DNA from: Ornithinimicrobium sp. CNJ-824
GTDB taxonomy: Bacteria; Actinomycetota; Actinomycetes; Actinomycetales; Dermatophilaceae
NCBI RefSeq assembly: GCF_001942405.1
Contig: NZ_MKKA01000061.1
Coordinates: 1-64,000 of the forward strand
DNA: 64,000 nt
Reading direction: 5' to 3'
The translations under genes and the position numbers were made by a program. Below the pieces are notes generated by a model, which was not told the origin of the DNA, did not search any database, and worked only from the letters and a program-made list of their open reading frames with translations. Below are positions 46,658 to 55,456 of the stretch, one piece after another; position 1 is the first letter of the stretch; each line of letters begins with the position of its first letter.

Positions 46658-47331
46658 GGCCGTCGCCCCCCGCCGGCGACCGCGTCCGGGCGGCGCAGGT
46701 ACAGCGGCTCGGGCGGCAGCAGGGCGGTCCCCGCGTCGGGGTGCTCCCCGCTCAGCAGGCCCTGCGCCAGGGTCGCCAGCACCCCGGGGTCGACGTCCCC
46801 GGCCGCGTGGACGAGCGGACTGGGCAGGTCGTCGGGGTAGAGCGAGGACCCCCGCCCCACGGTGGGCAGGTGCCGCACCTCCTCGGGCAGGTCGGCGGCC
46901 CGGGAGACCCCCGGCCCCTGGATCCGCCGGGCGGCCCGGCCGCCCACCTCGTAGACGGCCCAGTAGACCTCCTTGCGCCGCGCGTCGGTCGCCACCAGCA
47001 GCGGCCCCTCGTGGCGTCCGACGACCCCGTGGGCGAGGGCGTCGAGCGAGCAGACCCCGTCGGGGGCGGGCAGCCCCAGCGCGTGGGCCATGACGAGCCC
47101 GGTCACCACACCGACCCGCAGACCCGTGAACGGGCCCGGGCCGACGCCGACCACGATCCGGGTCAGCCTGGTGCGGTCGACACCGGCGTCCTGCAGGACC
47201 CGGCGGACGGCGGGGGCCAGCAGCTCCCCGTGCCTGCGTGCGTCCTCGCTCACGGCGCGGGCGAGCACCGTGCTCCCGTCGTGCAGGGCCGCGCCGACGG
47301 TCGTCGTGGAGGTGTCGATCGCCAGGAGCAC
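46654..47331 (-). CDS. tsaB: t6A biosynthesis protein TsaB
   Basis: A 225-aa partner and activator of TsaD. It starts LLAIDTSTTTVGAALHDGS and has the family's GVGPGPFTGLRVGVVTGLVMA, CSLDALAHGV and TDARRKEVYWAVY. It lacks the TsaD metal site, as expected. The GTG start has a -10 box 6 nt upstream. tsaE, often the gene before tsaB in actinobacteria, is not here; an HD-domain gene lies upstream instead. Confidence 0.95.
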   Translation of the reverse strand: MLLAIDTSTTTVGAALHDGSTVLARAVSEDARRHGELLAPAVRRVLQDAGVDRTRLTRIVVGVGPGPFTGLRVGVVTGLVMAHALGLPAPDGVCSLDALAHGVVGRHEGPLLVATDARRKEVYWAVYEVGGRAARRIQGPGVSRAADLPEEVRHLPTVGRGSSLYPDDLPSPLVHAAGDVDPGVLATLAQGLLSGEHPDAGTALLPPEPLYLRRPDAVAGGGRRP

Positions 47332-47337
47332 GGACCC

Positions 47338-47343
47338 AGGCTA
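47338..47343 (-). promoter_or_regulatory. leaderless -10 box for tsaB operon
   Basis: TAGCCT on the minus strand, 6 nt before the GTG at 47331. Confidence 0.6.
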
Positions 47344-47392
47344 GCCGCTGCGGGCCACCCGGGCCCGCGAGGCCGGTCCACCCGCCCGCCGT

Positions 47393-48616
47393 TCACCCCA
47401 CCCGGGTGAGCCGGTCCGCGGCGGAGGAGGTGAGCCGTCCACGCCGGACCAGGTGCCGTACGAGCGCCTCCACCACCTCGGGGTCGTACTCGTGCGGCGT
47501 GCTGCGCAGGAGCCGGGAGAGCGCCTCCACCGGCTCGTCGGGCCCCGTCGCCCCCTGGACGAGGTCGTCGTAGGCCGAGACCACCCGGACCACGCGGGCT
47601 GCGGGAAGCACGTCGCCCCGCGCCACGGCCCGGTGGTGGGGCAGCCCGACGTCGGCGACGGCGGCGGCGAGCCGCGAGAGCTGTGCCGTGCGGGCCAGGA
47701 TGGCCGCCCCCGTCCCGGCGATCCGGCGCTGGTCCCGCGGGGAGACCTCGACGGTCGCCCCGCCGGGGACGGGTCGGCGCAGACCGACCTGCCCGACGTC
47801 GTGCAGCAGCGCGACCGCCTCCACGTCTGCCAGGTCGGGGTCCGGGACCCCCACCTCCCGCGCCACGGGCACGGCGAGGGTGGCGACGCGGTAGGCGTGC
47901 CCGCGTGCGGTGAGGCCCGCCTGGTCGGTCAGCCGGGCCAGCGCGAACAGGGTCTGGCGCTGGGCCGCCCGGATCGTCCGCTGGCGGGAGACGGCGGTCT
48001 GCAGGACGCCCAGGGGCACGAGGAACAGCACCAGCGCCACCGGCCCGAGCACGTGCATCGACAGTGCCATGACGGCGGCGGTCGAGGCCGTGGCCAGGGC
48101 GAGCAGCCCGTGCCGCCCCAGGTCGTCCGCCAGCGCGGCGAGGACGGACACCCGCTCGGCCCGGGCCCGCAGGACCGAGCGGCCGGCCACCGGCACGGCG
48201 ACGGTGGCGACCGCTACGGACAGCAGCAGCAGGGCCACCAGCCCGCTGCGGGACCCTGGTCGTGCGGTCCCCTCGAGCAGGGTGCTGCCGTCGGGGCCGG
48301 CCACGCGGGCCAGCACACCGGCCACGAGGACGGTGCCGACGGCCCGGGCAAGGTCGGGCCCGAGGCCGGCCGTCGATCTCCGGGCCACCGCGACGATCAG
48401 GACCGCCCCGGTGGCCAGGGACGCAGGCCCGAGCAGGCCGGTCAGCCCCACGGGGGGGTCCCCGGAGGCGGGCCAGGCGGTGGACACGGCGGCCGCGATG
48501 CCGGTCGCCTGGGCCAGGGGGGCGTCGCGCACGGCACCGGGCGCGGCCACCCGCCAGGTCTCCCCCAGGATCATGACGGCCAGCACGACGAGCGCTGTCC
48601 CCACGGTGAGGGTCAT
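47393..48616 (-). CDS. membrane HD-domain protein lacking the GYP motif
   Basis: A 407-aa protein with an N-terminal half of about 6-7 hydrophobic segments ([52 protein letters not shown]) and a C-terminal HD domain. [19 protein letters not shown] and [13 protein letters not shown] keep the metal-binding His and HD. Where its neighbour has [13 protein letters not shown] it has only [19 protein letters not shown], so the GYP signature of c-di-GMP phosphodiesterases is gone. ATGA-coupled behind that neighbour: probably a diverged duplicate, perhaps a regulatory partner. Catalysis is uncertain. Confidence 0.8.
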   Translation of the reverse strand: MTLTVGTALVVLAVMILGETWRVAAPGAVRDAPLAQATGIAAAVSTAWPASGDPPVGLTGLLGPASLATGAVLIVAVARRSTAGLGPDLARAVGTVLVAGVLARVAGPDGSTLLEGTARPGSRSGLVALLLLSVAVATVAVPVAGRSVLRARAERVSVLAALADDLGRHGLLALATASTAAVMALSMHVLGPVALVLFLVPLGVLQTAVSRQRTIRAAQRQTLFALARLTDQAGLTARGHAYRVATLAVPVAREVGVPDPDLADVEAVALLHDVGQVGLRRPVPGGATVEVSPRDQRRIAGTGAAILARTAQLSRLAAAVADVGLPHHRAVARGDVLPAARVVRVVSAYDDLVQGATGPDEPVEALSRLLRSTPHEYDPEVVEALVRHLVRRGRLTSSAADRLTRVG

Positions 48617-50015
48617 GGCTGGCGCTCCGCACCCTCGGGCTGCCATTCGGCGAAGACGTCGCTGATGCGGGGGTCGTCGTGATCGACCCACCCGTCCGCG
48701 GGCAGTGGGTCGAGGACGGGGGACCCGGTCCCGGCGGTGCCATGGGTCGTCGGGCTGCTCCCACCCGCCGCGGTCCCCACGACGGTGCCGGCCAGCACCT
48801 CGACGACGGCGGGGTCCAGGTGACTCCCGGCCCGCCGCCGCAGCTCCGCCACGGCGGCGTCCCGGTCACCCGTCCCGTGCCCGCGGTCCACCGTCAATGC
48901 GTCGAACGCGTCGGCCACGGCGATGACCCGGGCGGCAATGGGGATCTCTTCCCCCCGCAGCCCGTCGGGATAGCCGCGGCCGTCCATCCGCTCGTGGTGG
49001 TGGCGCACCGCGGGCAGCGCCCCGGTGAGGAAGTCCAGCCCACGAAGGACGTCCACCCCCGCCACCGGGTGGCTGCTGAGCAGGCTGAGGCGTCCGGCCG
49101 GCTCCGGGTCCGCGTCTCCCCCGCCGTGCAGTCCCGGTCGGACGGCGACCATGCCGATGTCGTGCACCAGGGCCGCGTAGTGCAGGTCGTCGGCCGCCTG
49201 ACCTCGGATCCCCAGGGCGGGAGCCATCCGGTCCACGAGCTCCGCGACCCGGGCGCTGTGTCCCACGGAGGTGGGCTCAGCCTTCTCCAGGGTGGCCACG
49301 AAGGTGGTCACCGTCTCCTGGTGCTCACGACGGGCAGCCACCTCCCGGCCGATCGACCAGTGCGCGACGAGGAGCGGCCCGAGCACGAAGAGGGCGCTGA
49401 GGGCCCCGAGGCGGGCCGGCCCCCACAGCACCGCGAAGAGGAAGGCGATCACCACGTGCGACAGGTAGCCCCACCCCAGCTGCGCAGCACACGGGCCACC
49501 ATCCCCGGGACGGCTGTGCCCTTCATGAAGTGCGACATCAAGGCGATGGCCACCGCGTTGAGGCCCGTCATCGCGGCGTAGGCGAGCAGCAGCGGCAGAC
49601 CCACCCTCAGCAGCAGGCCGGGAGGGTCGACCGGGTCCGCCCCCTGGACCCGGACCCCTCCCAGCGCAAGGTAGACCAGCCCACCGGCGGCGCCGAGGAA
49701 GCCCGTCATGGCGACGTTGAAGAACCTCGTCCGCCAGCGGGTTCGGCGTGGGTCCAGTGCGTAGGAGACCCCACCGACGAGGACGGCCCCCGACGGTCCG
49801 GCCAGTGGCAGAGCGGCCGCGAGCACGACCATCGCCACGGAGACCCCCAGGTGCGGCCCGAGGTCGCGCTCGCGGAGGGCCACCCCGGCGACCCCGAGGA
49901 CCGCGAGGGCCAGCACGACCACCGGGTCCGGGGGGCCGGCCCCTCCCGCCCGGGTCCATCCCCACCAGCAGACGGCGGTGGCCAGGACGCCGAGCAGGAG
50001 GATGTAGAGATCCAC
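48613..50015 (-). CDS. membrane HD-GYP domain protein, frameshifted
   Basis: About 467 aa after repair. The N-terminal half has about 6-7 membrane segments starting [18 protein letters not shown]. One base is missing at about 49483-49485, where [10 protein letters not shown] should read [17 protein letters not shown]. The C-terminal HD-GYP domain is intact: [53 protein letters not shown] and [19 protein letters not shown] domains hydrolyse c-di-GMP or related dinucleotides. A 24-codon ORF precedes it by 59 bp, and the paralogous HD gene follows with ATGA overlap. Confidence 0.85.
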
Positions 50016-50074
50016 CCGCGCGGACGCGGGGCCGACGCCCCCACGTCGGCCCCGCGTCGCAGGGGTGTGCTTCG

Positions 50075-50149
50075 TCAGTCCTCCCAGGAGACCACGTCGA
50101 TGACGTTGCCGCCGAAGGAGGAGAGGAGAGCGGTGAGGAGCTGGTACAT
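50075..50149 (-). CDS. 24-aa hydrophobic peptide ORF upstream of HD-GYP genes
   Basis: ATG at 50149, 24 codons, stop at 50075. It starts [14 protein letters not shown], continues N-V-I and ends DVVSWED: a hydrophobic, amphipathic first half, an acidic end, no Cys. AAAGG lies 10 nt before the ATG. The ORF sits in the leader of the membrane HD-GYP operon, 59 bp before its GTG. I know no family. It could be a leader peptide, a small membrane partner or a secreted peptide signal; which cannot be decided from sequence. Ribosome-binding site, codon use and location make it better than chance. Confidence 0.5.
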   Translation of the reverse strand: MYQLLTALLSSFGGNVIDVVSWED

Positions 50150-50168
50150 GTCGGGGGTCCTTTCGTCC

Positions 50169-50213
50169 GTGTCCCGTGGGGACACCCGGGGGTGACGGTC
50201 AGGGGGAGACCGT
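50169..50213 (-). promoter_or_regulatory. structured leader of the 24-aa ORF
   Basis: Two hairpins in the minus-strand leader: GTGTCCC/GGGACAC (50169-50175 with 50179-50185, 3-base loop) and ACGGTC/GACCGT (50195-50200 with 50208-50213, 7-base loop). The first ends about 9 bp before the AAAGG ribosome-binding site. A third weaker pairing (GTGGG/CCCAC) lies just upstream. No riboswitch class recognised. Confidence 0.4.
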
Positions 50214-50296
50214 GGGGCCACTGTCCCACACCGCGGGCCGACCTTCCTGCCGTCTGGCCCGGCGGCGGACGAACTTTAGCAAGCCTTTACCCAACG

Positions 50297-50312
50297 TGTG
50301 ATCCAGATCACA
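50297..50312. promoter_or_regulatory. CRP-type operator
   Basis: TGTGATCCAGATCACA matches TGTGA-N6-TCACA exactly. It lies between the leftward HD-GYP operon and rightward bL37. On the minus strand a TAAAGT hexamer follows about 18 bp after the site, compatible with a CRP-activated promoter for the 24-aa ORF and HD-GYP genes. Confidence 0.65.
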
Positions 50313-50418
50313 GTCTTCGTGGGTCCTGAGGATCGCGTGTGCGATGATGGCTCGTCGCCACCCCTGCCGTGACCGGCCGGAGGCCGACCGTCCCGTCCCT
50401 CATCCCCAGGAGGCCACC

Positions 50419-50493
50419 ATGAGCAAGCGAGCCCGCAAGCGTCGTGACCGCAAGAAGAAGGCCGCCAACCACGGCCGCAAGCCCAACGCCTGA
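50419..50493 (+). CDS. ribosomal protein bL37
   Basis: A 24-aa, very basic protein: MSKRARKRRDRKKK, then A-A, then NHGRKPNA. It matches the small actinobacterial 50S protein bL37 (AURKAIP1/COX24-like) first seen in mycobacterial ribosome structures, with the same K-R-x-R-K-x-R-D-R-K core and A-N-H-G-x-x-P-N end. AGGAGG precedes the ATG by 5 nt. A strong terminator follows, so it is a single-gene transcript. In M. tuberculosis it also lies near sigH. Confidence 0.9.
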   Translation: MSKRARKRRDRKKKAANHGRKPNA

Positions 50494-50504
50494 CCGGTAG
50501 GCGC

Positions 50505-50544
50505 GCAGGAGGGCCGGACCCCCGACGGGGACCGGCCCTCCTGC
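50505..50544. terminator. bidirectional terminator between bL37 and rsrA
   Basis: Perfect 13-bp arms GCAGGAGGGCCGG (50505-50517) and CCGGCCCTCCTGC (50532-50544) between convergent genes. Confidence 0.8.
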
Positions 50545-50573
50545 CGCGTCCCGGGCCGTTCCGCAGGGCTTGG

Positions 50574-50870
50574 TCAGCGGTCCCGACGGTCCCGCACGAC
50601 GGTGACCGACGTGGTCGTGATCCGGGTGAGGATCTGCGTGCGCAGGGCCGCCGGCGCCGGCTCGCAGGCGCACGCCCGACGCACAAGCGCCTTGAGCAGC
50701 AGGTCGCGCTCGTACTCCGCCAGACACGAGCCGCACTCGTCCAGGTGCTCCCGGATGCGGGCCTGGTCCACCGGGCCCGCCTCGTTGTCGACGAACTCGA
50801 ACAGCCTGAGCACCACGTCGGCGCAGTCGGCCGGACCGCGCGCCGGACGGTTCTCCTCGTGGTGGTTCAT
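50574..50870 (-). CDS. rsrA: mycothiol-system anti-sigma factor (RsrA/RshA)
   Basis: A 98-aa zinc-binding, redox-sensitive anti-sigma factor. It carries the ZAS motif H-x3-C-x2-C ([17 protein letters not shown]) plus an upstream Cys in [17 protein letters not shown] and a Cys pair in VRRACACEP. Under thiol oxidation it would form a disulfide, lose zinc and release SigR. The ATG overlaps the end of sigR by four bases, which keeps sigma and anti-sigma near 1:1. Confidence 0.93.
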   Translation of the reverse strand: MNHHEENRPARGPADCADVVLRLFEFVDNEAGPVDQARIREHLDECGSCLAEYERDLLLKALVRRACACEPAPAALRTQILTRITTTSVTVVRDRRDR

Positions 50871-51613
50871 CGCCGGGCCTCCTCGGGGGAGGAGATGACG
50901 CCACGCTCGACGGCGTAGTCGGTGAGCAGCTCCCGCAGCTGCTTGCGCCCCCGGTGCAGCCGGGACATCACGGTGCCGATGGGCGTGTCCATGATCTCGG
51001 CGATCTCCTTGTAGGAGAACCCCTCCACGTCGGCCAGGTAGACCGCGAGCCGGAAGTCCTCCCCGATCGAGGCCAGCGCCTTGGTGACGTCGCTGTCCGG
51101 CAGGTGGTCCAGGGCCTCCGTCTCGGCCGACCGGAGCCCCTTGGAGCTGTGCGAGGCGGCCCGGGCCAGCTGATAGTCCTCGACCTCGGCCGCGTCCGAC
51201 TCCAACGGCTGCCGCTGCTTCTTGCGGTAGGTGTTGATGTAGGTGTTGGTGAGGATGCGGTACATCCAGGCCTTGAGGTTCGTGCCGGGACGGTACTGGT
51301 GGAACGCCGCGAAGGCCTTGGCATAGGTCTCCTGCACCAGGTCCTCCGCGTCCGTGGGGTTGCGGGTCGTCCGCAGGGCGGCGGAGTACATCTGGTCGAG
51401 CAGGGGCATGGCCTCGCGCTCGAACCGGGCGACGCGCTCCTGGTCGGTCTCGTTCTCGACGTCGACCGTGGCGTCGGCCTCGGCGAGCGCCTGAGCCTCG
51501 AGCTCCTCGATCGTGGGCTGGTGGGTGTCCATCGACGTCCAGCCTAGCCCGACGTCGGCCACCAGCGCGCTCGCGCCCGTCCGCTCGCCCGGGGCGTGGG
51601 TGGTGATCAGCAC
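50867..51613 (-). CDS. sigR: ECF sigma factor SigR/SigH (oxidative/disulfide stress)
   Basis: A 248-aa (GTG 51613) or 221-aa (ATG 51532) ECF sigma factor. Region 2 has [34 protein letters not shown] and [19 protein letters not shown]; region 4 has [18 protein letters not shown] and [14 protein letters not shown]. It is held by RsrA and drives thioredoxin, mycothiol and protease genes. The GTG at 51613 has a strong AGGAGGAAG site and lies just behind a SigR-type promoter; the ATG at 51532 has little SD. This resembles the longer SigR' isoform made from the autoregulated promoter in Streptomyces. Confidence 0.92.
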   Translation of the reverse strand: MLITTHAPGERTGASALVADVGLGWTSMDTHQPTIEELEAQALAEADATVDVENETDQERVARFEREAMPLLDQMYSAALRTTRNPTDAEDLVQETYAKAFAAFHQYRPGTNLKAWMYRILTNTYINTYRKKQRQPLESDAAEVEDYQLARAASHSSKGLRSAETEALDHLPDSDVTKALASIGEDFRLAVYLADVEGFSYKEIAEIMDTPIGTVMSRLHRGRKQLRELLTDYAVERGVISSPEEARR

Positions 51614-51648
51614 CGGCTTCCTCCTGCCTGGGTCGGTTCGTTGTCGGC

Positions 51649-51674
51649 AACGGCCCGCCCGGCCGGAGCATTCC
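51649..51674 (-). promoter_or_regulatory. SigR-dependent autoregulatory promoter
   Basis: Minus strand GGAAT (51674-51670), exactly 18 bp, then GTT (51651-51649), the SigR/SigH consensus. It lies about 36 bp before the GTG start of sigR. Confidence 0.8.
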
Positions 51675-51681
51675 CGGCGGC

Positions 51682-52563
51682 TCAGGGACCGGTCAGCGTC
51701 CCGTCCACCGTGCGGGCCCACAGCGCGGCCCCGTCCTCGTCCGGGTGGACCGTGTCAACGAGCAGGGCCGCCGGGTCCCCCGTCGCCTCGAACGCGGCCG
51801 CGACGTCGATGGTGGGCAGGCCCTCGGCCGCGGCCAGGTCGGCGAGCGCGGCGCGGACCTCGGCGTTGGCGTCGTCGGCCTGCGGCTGCTGCAGCGTGAC
51901 GACGACCGGCAGCCCGCCACCGAAGCGCTGCCGGAGAGCCTCGAGCGTGTCCGCGGTGCCCGACCGCACGCTGTCCACGGTGTCGTTGTGGCCGTAGTTG
52001 AGGATGACCAGGTCCGGCTCCTCGGGCACCAACGTCTCCAGACGGCCGGCGGGATAGGCGGCACCGGCACCCGACTGGTGGCCCGCATACAGCGTCACCG
52101 TCCCGCCGTCCTGCCCCGGGCCCAGCTCCACCGGGTCGATGTAACCGTCCTCGGTCCACTCGTTCCAGGAGACGACCTCGACCGGCCGGTCCGAGGCCAG
52201 GGTCCGACCCCACTCGTGGACCCACTCCCACGTCTCGTTGCCGGTGGAGTCCCCCAGCGCGGCGACGACGACGGGCGCCCCGTCGGCCAGGACGTCCCGC
52301 ACGGCGTCGAGGTCCGGTGGTCGGCCGGCCCCCGTCGCGGCGGCCTCGTCGGCGGTTCCACCGGTCGTGTCCCCGGGCGCCCCCGAGGTCACCGCCGAGA
52401 GGTCCGCCACGAGCCCCACCGGCCCGGTCGGTCCGCCCTCGGACGAGGGGTCGGTCGGCCCACGGTCGGGCGCGGGGCCGGTCACGGACGTGAACGTCAG
52501 CGCGGTGAGCACCCCGGCGACCAGCACCAGCAGCAGCAGTCCGACGTCCTGGAGCCTTCTCAT
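51682..52563 (-). CDS. membrane-anchored SGNH/GDSL-type hydrolase
   Basis: A 293-aa extracytoplasmic hydrolase. It starts [19 protein letters not shown], a signal-anchor, followed by a Pro/Gly/Thr linker. SGNH blocks: ALGDSTGN with the nucleophile Ser (block I), LNYGHND (block III, Asn) and DTVHPDEDG with the Asp-x2-His dyad (block V). GGAGGAGG precedes the ATG. It would hydrolyse an ester, perhaps of the envelope; substrate unknown. It lies upstream of sigR, with its stop 8 bp before the SigR promoter. Confidence 0.85.
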   Translation of the reverse strand: MRRLQDVGLLLLVLVAGVLTALTFTSVTGPAPDRGPTDPSSEGGPTGPVGLVADLSAVTSGAPGDTTGGTADEAAATGAGRPPDLDAVRDVLADGAPVVVAALGDSTGNETWEWVHEWGRTLASDRPVEVVSWNEWTEDGYIDPVELGPGQDGGTVTLYAGHQSGAGAAYPAGRLETLVPEEPDLVILNYGHNDTVDSVRSGTADTLEALRQRFGGGLPVVVTLQQPQADDANAEVRAALADLAAAEGLPTIDVAAAFEATGDPAALLVDTVHPDEDGAALWARTVDGTLTGP

Positions 52564-52660
52564 CGGGCCACCTCCTCCGGATCCGAGCACCGGGTGGTCG
52601 GGGCGCCACCGCGTCCAGTGCCCTGGCAGGGTACCCGCTGCGGGGTGCGACGATGGTCCC

Positions 52661-53905
52661 GTGAACCCCAGCGTCCGCCACCACCCCCTTCGCGAGCTGA
52701 CCCAGCCGGTCAAGCTGCAGAACGTCCTCTACGAGATCCGCGGCCCGGTCGCCGCCCGCGCGGCGCAGCTGGAGGCCGAGGGCCACCGCATCCTCAAGCT
52801 CAACATCGGCAACCCGGCGCCCTTCGGCTTCGAGGCCCCGGACACGATCCTGCAGGACATGATCGCCGCCCTGCCGACCGCCCAGGGCTACTCCGAGTCC
52901 AAGGGGATCCTCTCCGCCCGCCGCGCCGTCGTGTCGCGCTACCAGGAGGAACCGGGGTTCCCGGACCTCGACGTGGACCACGTCTACCTGGGCAACGGCG
53001 TCTCGGAGCTGATCATGATGACGCTGCAGGCCCTGCTGGACCCCGGCGACGAGGTGCTGGTCCCGGCCCCCGACTACCCGCTGTGGACCGCTGCCACCTC
53101 GCTGGCCGGGGGGACCCCGGTGCACTACCTGTGCGACGAGCAGGACGGCTGGAACCCCTCGGTCGAGGACATCCGCAGCCGGATCACCCCGCGGACGAAG
53201 GCGATCGTCGTCATCAACCCCAACAACCCCACGGGGGCGGTCTACTCCCGCGAGGTGCTCGAGCAGATCGCCCAGCTCGCCCGCGAGCACTCGCTGCTGC
53301 TCATGGCCGACGAGATCTACGACCGCATCCTCTACGACGGCGCCCGGCACACCTCGATCGCGGCGCTGGCGCCCGACCTGCTGTGCCTGACGTTCAACGG
53401 CCTGTCGAAGACCTACCGGGTCGCCGGCTACCGGGCGGGCTGGGTCGCCATCACCGGGCCCACGCACCACGCCAGGGGCTTCCTGGAGGGCATCGAGCTG
53501 CTGGCCTCCACACGCCTGTGCCCCAACGTCCCCGCCCAGCACGCGATCCAGGTGGCCGTCTCTGGGCACCAGAGCATCGACGAGCTCATCGCCCCCGAGG
53601 GTCGGCTGACCCAGCAGCGCGACGTCGCCGTCTCGATGCTGGGCCGGATGGAGGGGGTCTCGGTCGTCGAGCCGCAGGGCGCCCTCTACGTCTTCCCGCG
53701 GCTGGACCCGGACGTGCACGAGATCCGGGACGACGTCCAGCTGTGCCTGGACCTGCTGGAGCAGGAGAAGATCCTCGTGGTCCACGGCACCGGGTTCAAC
53801 TGGCCCACCCCGGACCACCTGCGGATCGTGACCCTCCCGTGGAGCGTGGACCTGCGCGCAGCGCTGGAGCGGATGGGCAACTTCCTGGCCAGCTACCAGC
53901 AGTGA
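52661..53905 (+). CDS. alaA: PLP-dependent aminotransferase, AlaA-like
   Basis: A 414-aa class I aminotransferase. NIGNPAPFGFEAPD, PDYPLWTAATSLAGG, NPNNPTGAVY, ADEIYDRILYDG and the PLP lysine in FNGLSKTYRVAGYRAGW are all present, and VVEPQGALYVFPRLD resembles E. coli AlaA/YfbQ. It probably interconverts pyruvate and alanine with glutamate. GTG start at 52661; an in-frame upstream reading overlaps the divergent SGNH gene. Length and N-terminus (ELTQPVKLQNVLYEIRGP) fit the family. Confidence 0.92.
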   Translation: MNPSVRHHPLRELTQPVKLQNVLYEIRGPVAARAAQLEAEGHRILKLNIGNPAPFGFEAPDTILQDMIAALPTAQGYSESKGILSARRAVVSRYQEEPGFPDLDVDHVYLGNGVSELIMMTLQALLDPGDEVLVPAPDYPLWTAATSLAGGTPVHYLCDEQDGWNPSVEDIRSRITPRTKAIVVINPNNPTGAVYSREVLEQIAQLAREHSLLLMADEIYDRILYDGARHTSIAALAPDLLCLTFNGLSKTYRVAGYRAGWVAITGPTHHARGFLEGIELLASTRLCPNVPAQHAIQVAVSGHQSIDELIAPEGRLTQQRDVAVSMLGRMEGVSVVEPQGALYVFPRLDPDVHEIRDDVQLCLDLLEQEKILVVHGTGFNWPTPDHLRIVTLPWSVDLRAALERMGNFLASYQQ

Positions 53906-53919
53906 GGTGACGGGCAGCC

Positions 53920-54758
53920 ATGTGCGGCAGGTATGCGGCCACCGCCCACCCGGAGGAGCTCGTGGAGGCCTACGAGGTGGTGCTGGACGCCACCGACCAG
54001 CCGTCCCGCAGCCTGCTGCGCTCGCCGCAGCAGCCGCCGCCGGGGCGCCCCGACCACAACGTCGCCCCGACCAAGCAGGCACCGGTCGTCCTGACCCGGG
54101 CCCCGCGAGGTGGGGGTGAGGACGCGCAGCCGGTAAGGCAGCTGCGCCTGCTGACGTGGGGCCTGGTGCCCTCGTGGGCCAAGGACCCCTCGGGCGGCAC
54201 GCGGATGACCAACGCGCGCGCCGAGACCGTCCTGGACAAGCGGGCCTTCGCCCCGGCCGCCGCCCGGCGACGGTGCCTCGTCCCGGTCACGGCTGGTACG
54301 AGTGGCAGCTGAGCCCGGTGGCCCGGGACGCCCGGGGACGGCCGCGCAAGCAGCCCTTCTTCATCAGCCGTGCCGACGACGTCCCCCTCGCGCTCGCCGG
54401 GCTGTACGAGTTCTGGAAGGTGCCCGACGCGGCTCCGGACGACCCGTCCTCCTGGGTCGTCTCCTACACCATCGTCACCACGGCCGCCGAGCCCGGGCTC
54501 CACCGCATCCACGACCGGCAGCCGGTGGCCCTCGACCCGCAGGCGTGGGAGGCCTGGCTCGACCCCGGCCTGACCTCCCCCGCCGACGTGCGTGCGCTGC
54601 TCGACGGGACGAACGTCCCGGGCAGGTTCCAGGCCTGGCCGGTGAGCACCGCGGTCAACTCGTCCCGCAGCAACGGACCCGGCCTGGTCGAGCCGCTCCC
54701 GGCGGACCAGCTGGAGGGTGCCGTGGACCCGGCCACCGGAGAGGTGCTCGGGCGGTGA
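53920..54758 (+). CDS. SOS-response-associated peptidase YedK/HMCES, frameshifted
   Basis: A SRAP-domain protein, about 279 aa after repair, that crosslinks to abasic sites in single-stranded DNA through its Cys2. MCGRY gives Cys2; HNVAPTKQAPVV, LRLLTWGLVPSWAKD, NARAETV and RCLVP follow. One G is missing at about 54290-54292, then GWYEWQLSP (catalytic Glu), LYEFWKVP, IVTTAAEP and the active-site His in IHDRQPVAL continue in the other frame. The stop overlaps the next start by GTGA. Confidence 0.88.
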
Positions 54759-55456
54759 GGGCAGGCACGGCCGGAGCGGCGGAGCAGCTGGTCCCGACGG
54801 ACGAGGGTCCCGGGCGGGTCCGGGTCTTCCCCGCCCCCTCCCCCGTCGGGACCCTGCTGCTGGGTCACGGCGCGGGCGGCCGACGCGACACCCTGGACGT
54901 GCTCGCCCTCACCTCCCTGGCGGACCACGGCTGGACCGTGGTCCTCGTCGACCAGCCGTGGCGGGTCGCCGGGCGACGCGTGGCCACGGCGCCCCCGCGG
55001 CTGGACGCGGCGTGGCTGCAGGTCCTGGGCGCCCTGTCCGAGGACGAGGGCCTCGGCCTCGACCCGCTGCCCCGGCCGTGGGTGCTGGGGGGTCGCAGCG
55101 CGGGTGCCCGGGTGGCCTGCCGCACCGCGGTCCTCGACGACGGCACGCCGCGGCCCGGGGTCGCCGCGGTCGTCTGCGTCGCCTTCCCCCTGCACCCCCC
55201 GGGGCGGCCGGACCGCACCCGCGCGCCGGAGCTGGCGGGGCCGGTGCGGGCCGGCCTGCCCACGCTGGTGGTCCAGGGGAGCGCCGACCCGTTCGGGCGG
55301 CCCGAGGAGGTCGTCGCCGCCGTCACCGACCCGCGGCTCACGGTCGTCCCGGTCCCCGGCTCCCACTCCGCCACGCGGGACCTGCCCGCGCTGACGGACG
55401 CCGTCCGTAGGCTGCTGGCCACCCTGCCCCCCGACCCCGAGGACGCGCCGCGATGA
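54755..55456 (+). CDS. alpha/beta hydrolase family protein
   Basis: A 233-aa alpha/beta hydrolase. LLLGHGAGGRRDTLDV is the oxyanion region, the nucleophile elbow is LGGRSAGARVACRTA (G-x-S-x-G), an Asp lies in VVQGSADPFGRPEEV and the His in PVPGSHSATRD. It resembles the KANL3/Tex30-type group, of unknown substrate. GTGA overlap with yedK and ATGA overlap with aroA: part of a four-gene coupled run. Confidence 0.85.
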   Translation: MRAGTAGAAEQLVPTDEGPGRVRVFPAPSPVGTLLLGHGAGGRRDTLDVLALTSLADHGWTVVLVDQPWRVAGRRVATAPPRLDAAWLQVLGALSEDEGLGLDPLPRPWVLGGRSAGARVACRTAVLDDGTPRPGVAAVVCVAFPLHPPGRPDRTRAPELAGPVRAGLPTLVVQGSADPFGRPEEVVAAVTDPRLTVVPVPGSHSATRDLPALTDAVRRLLATLPPDPEDAPR

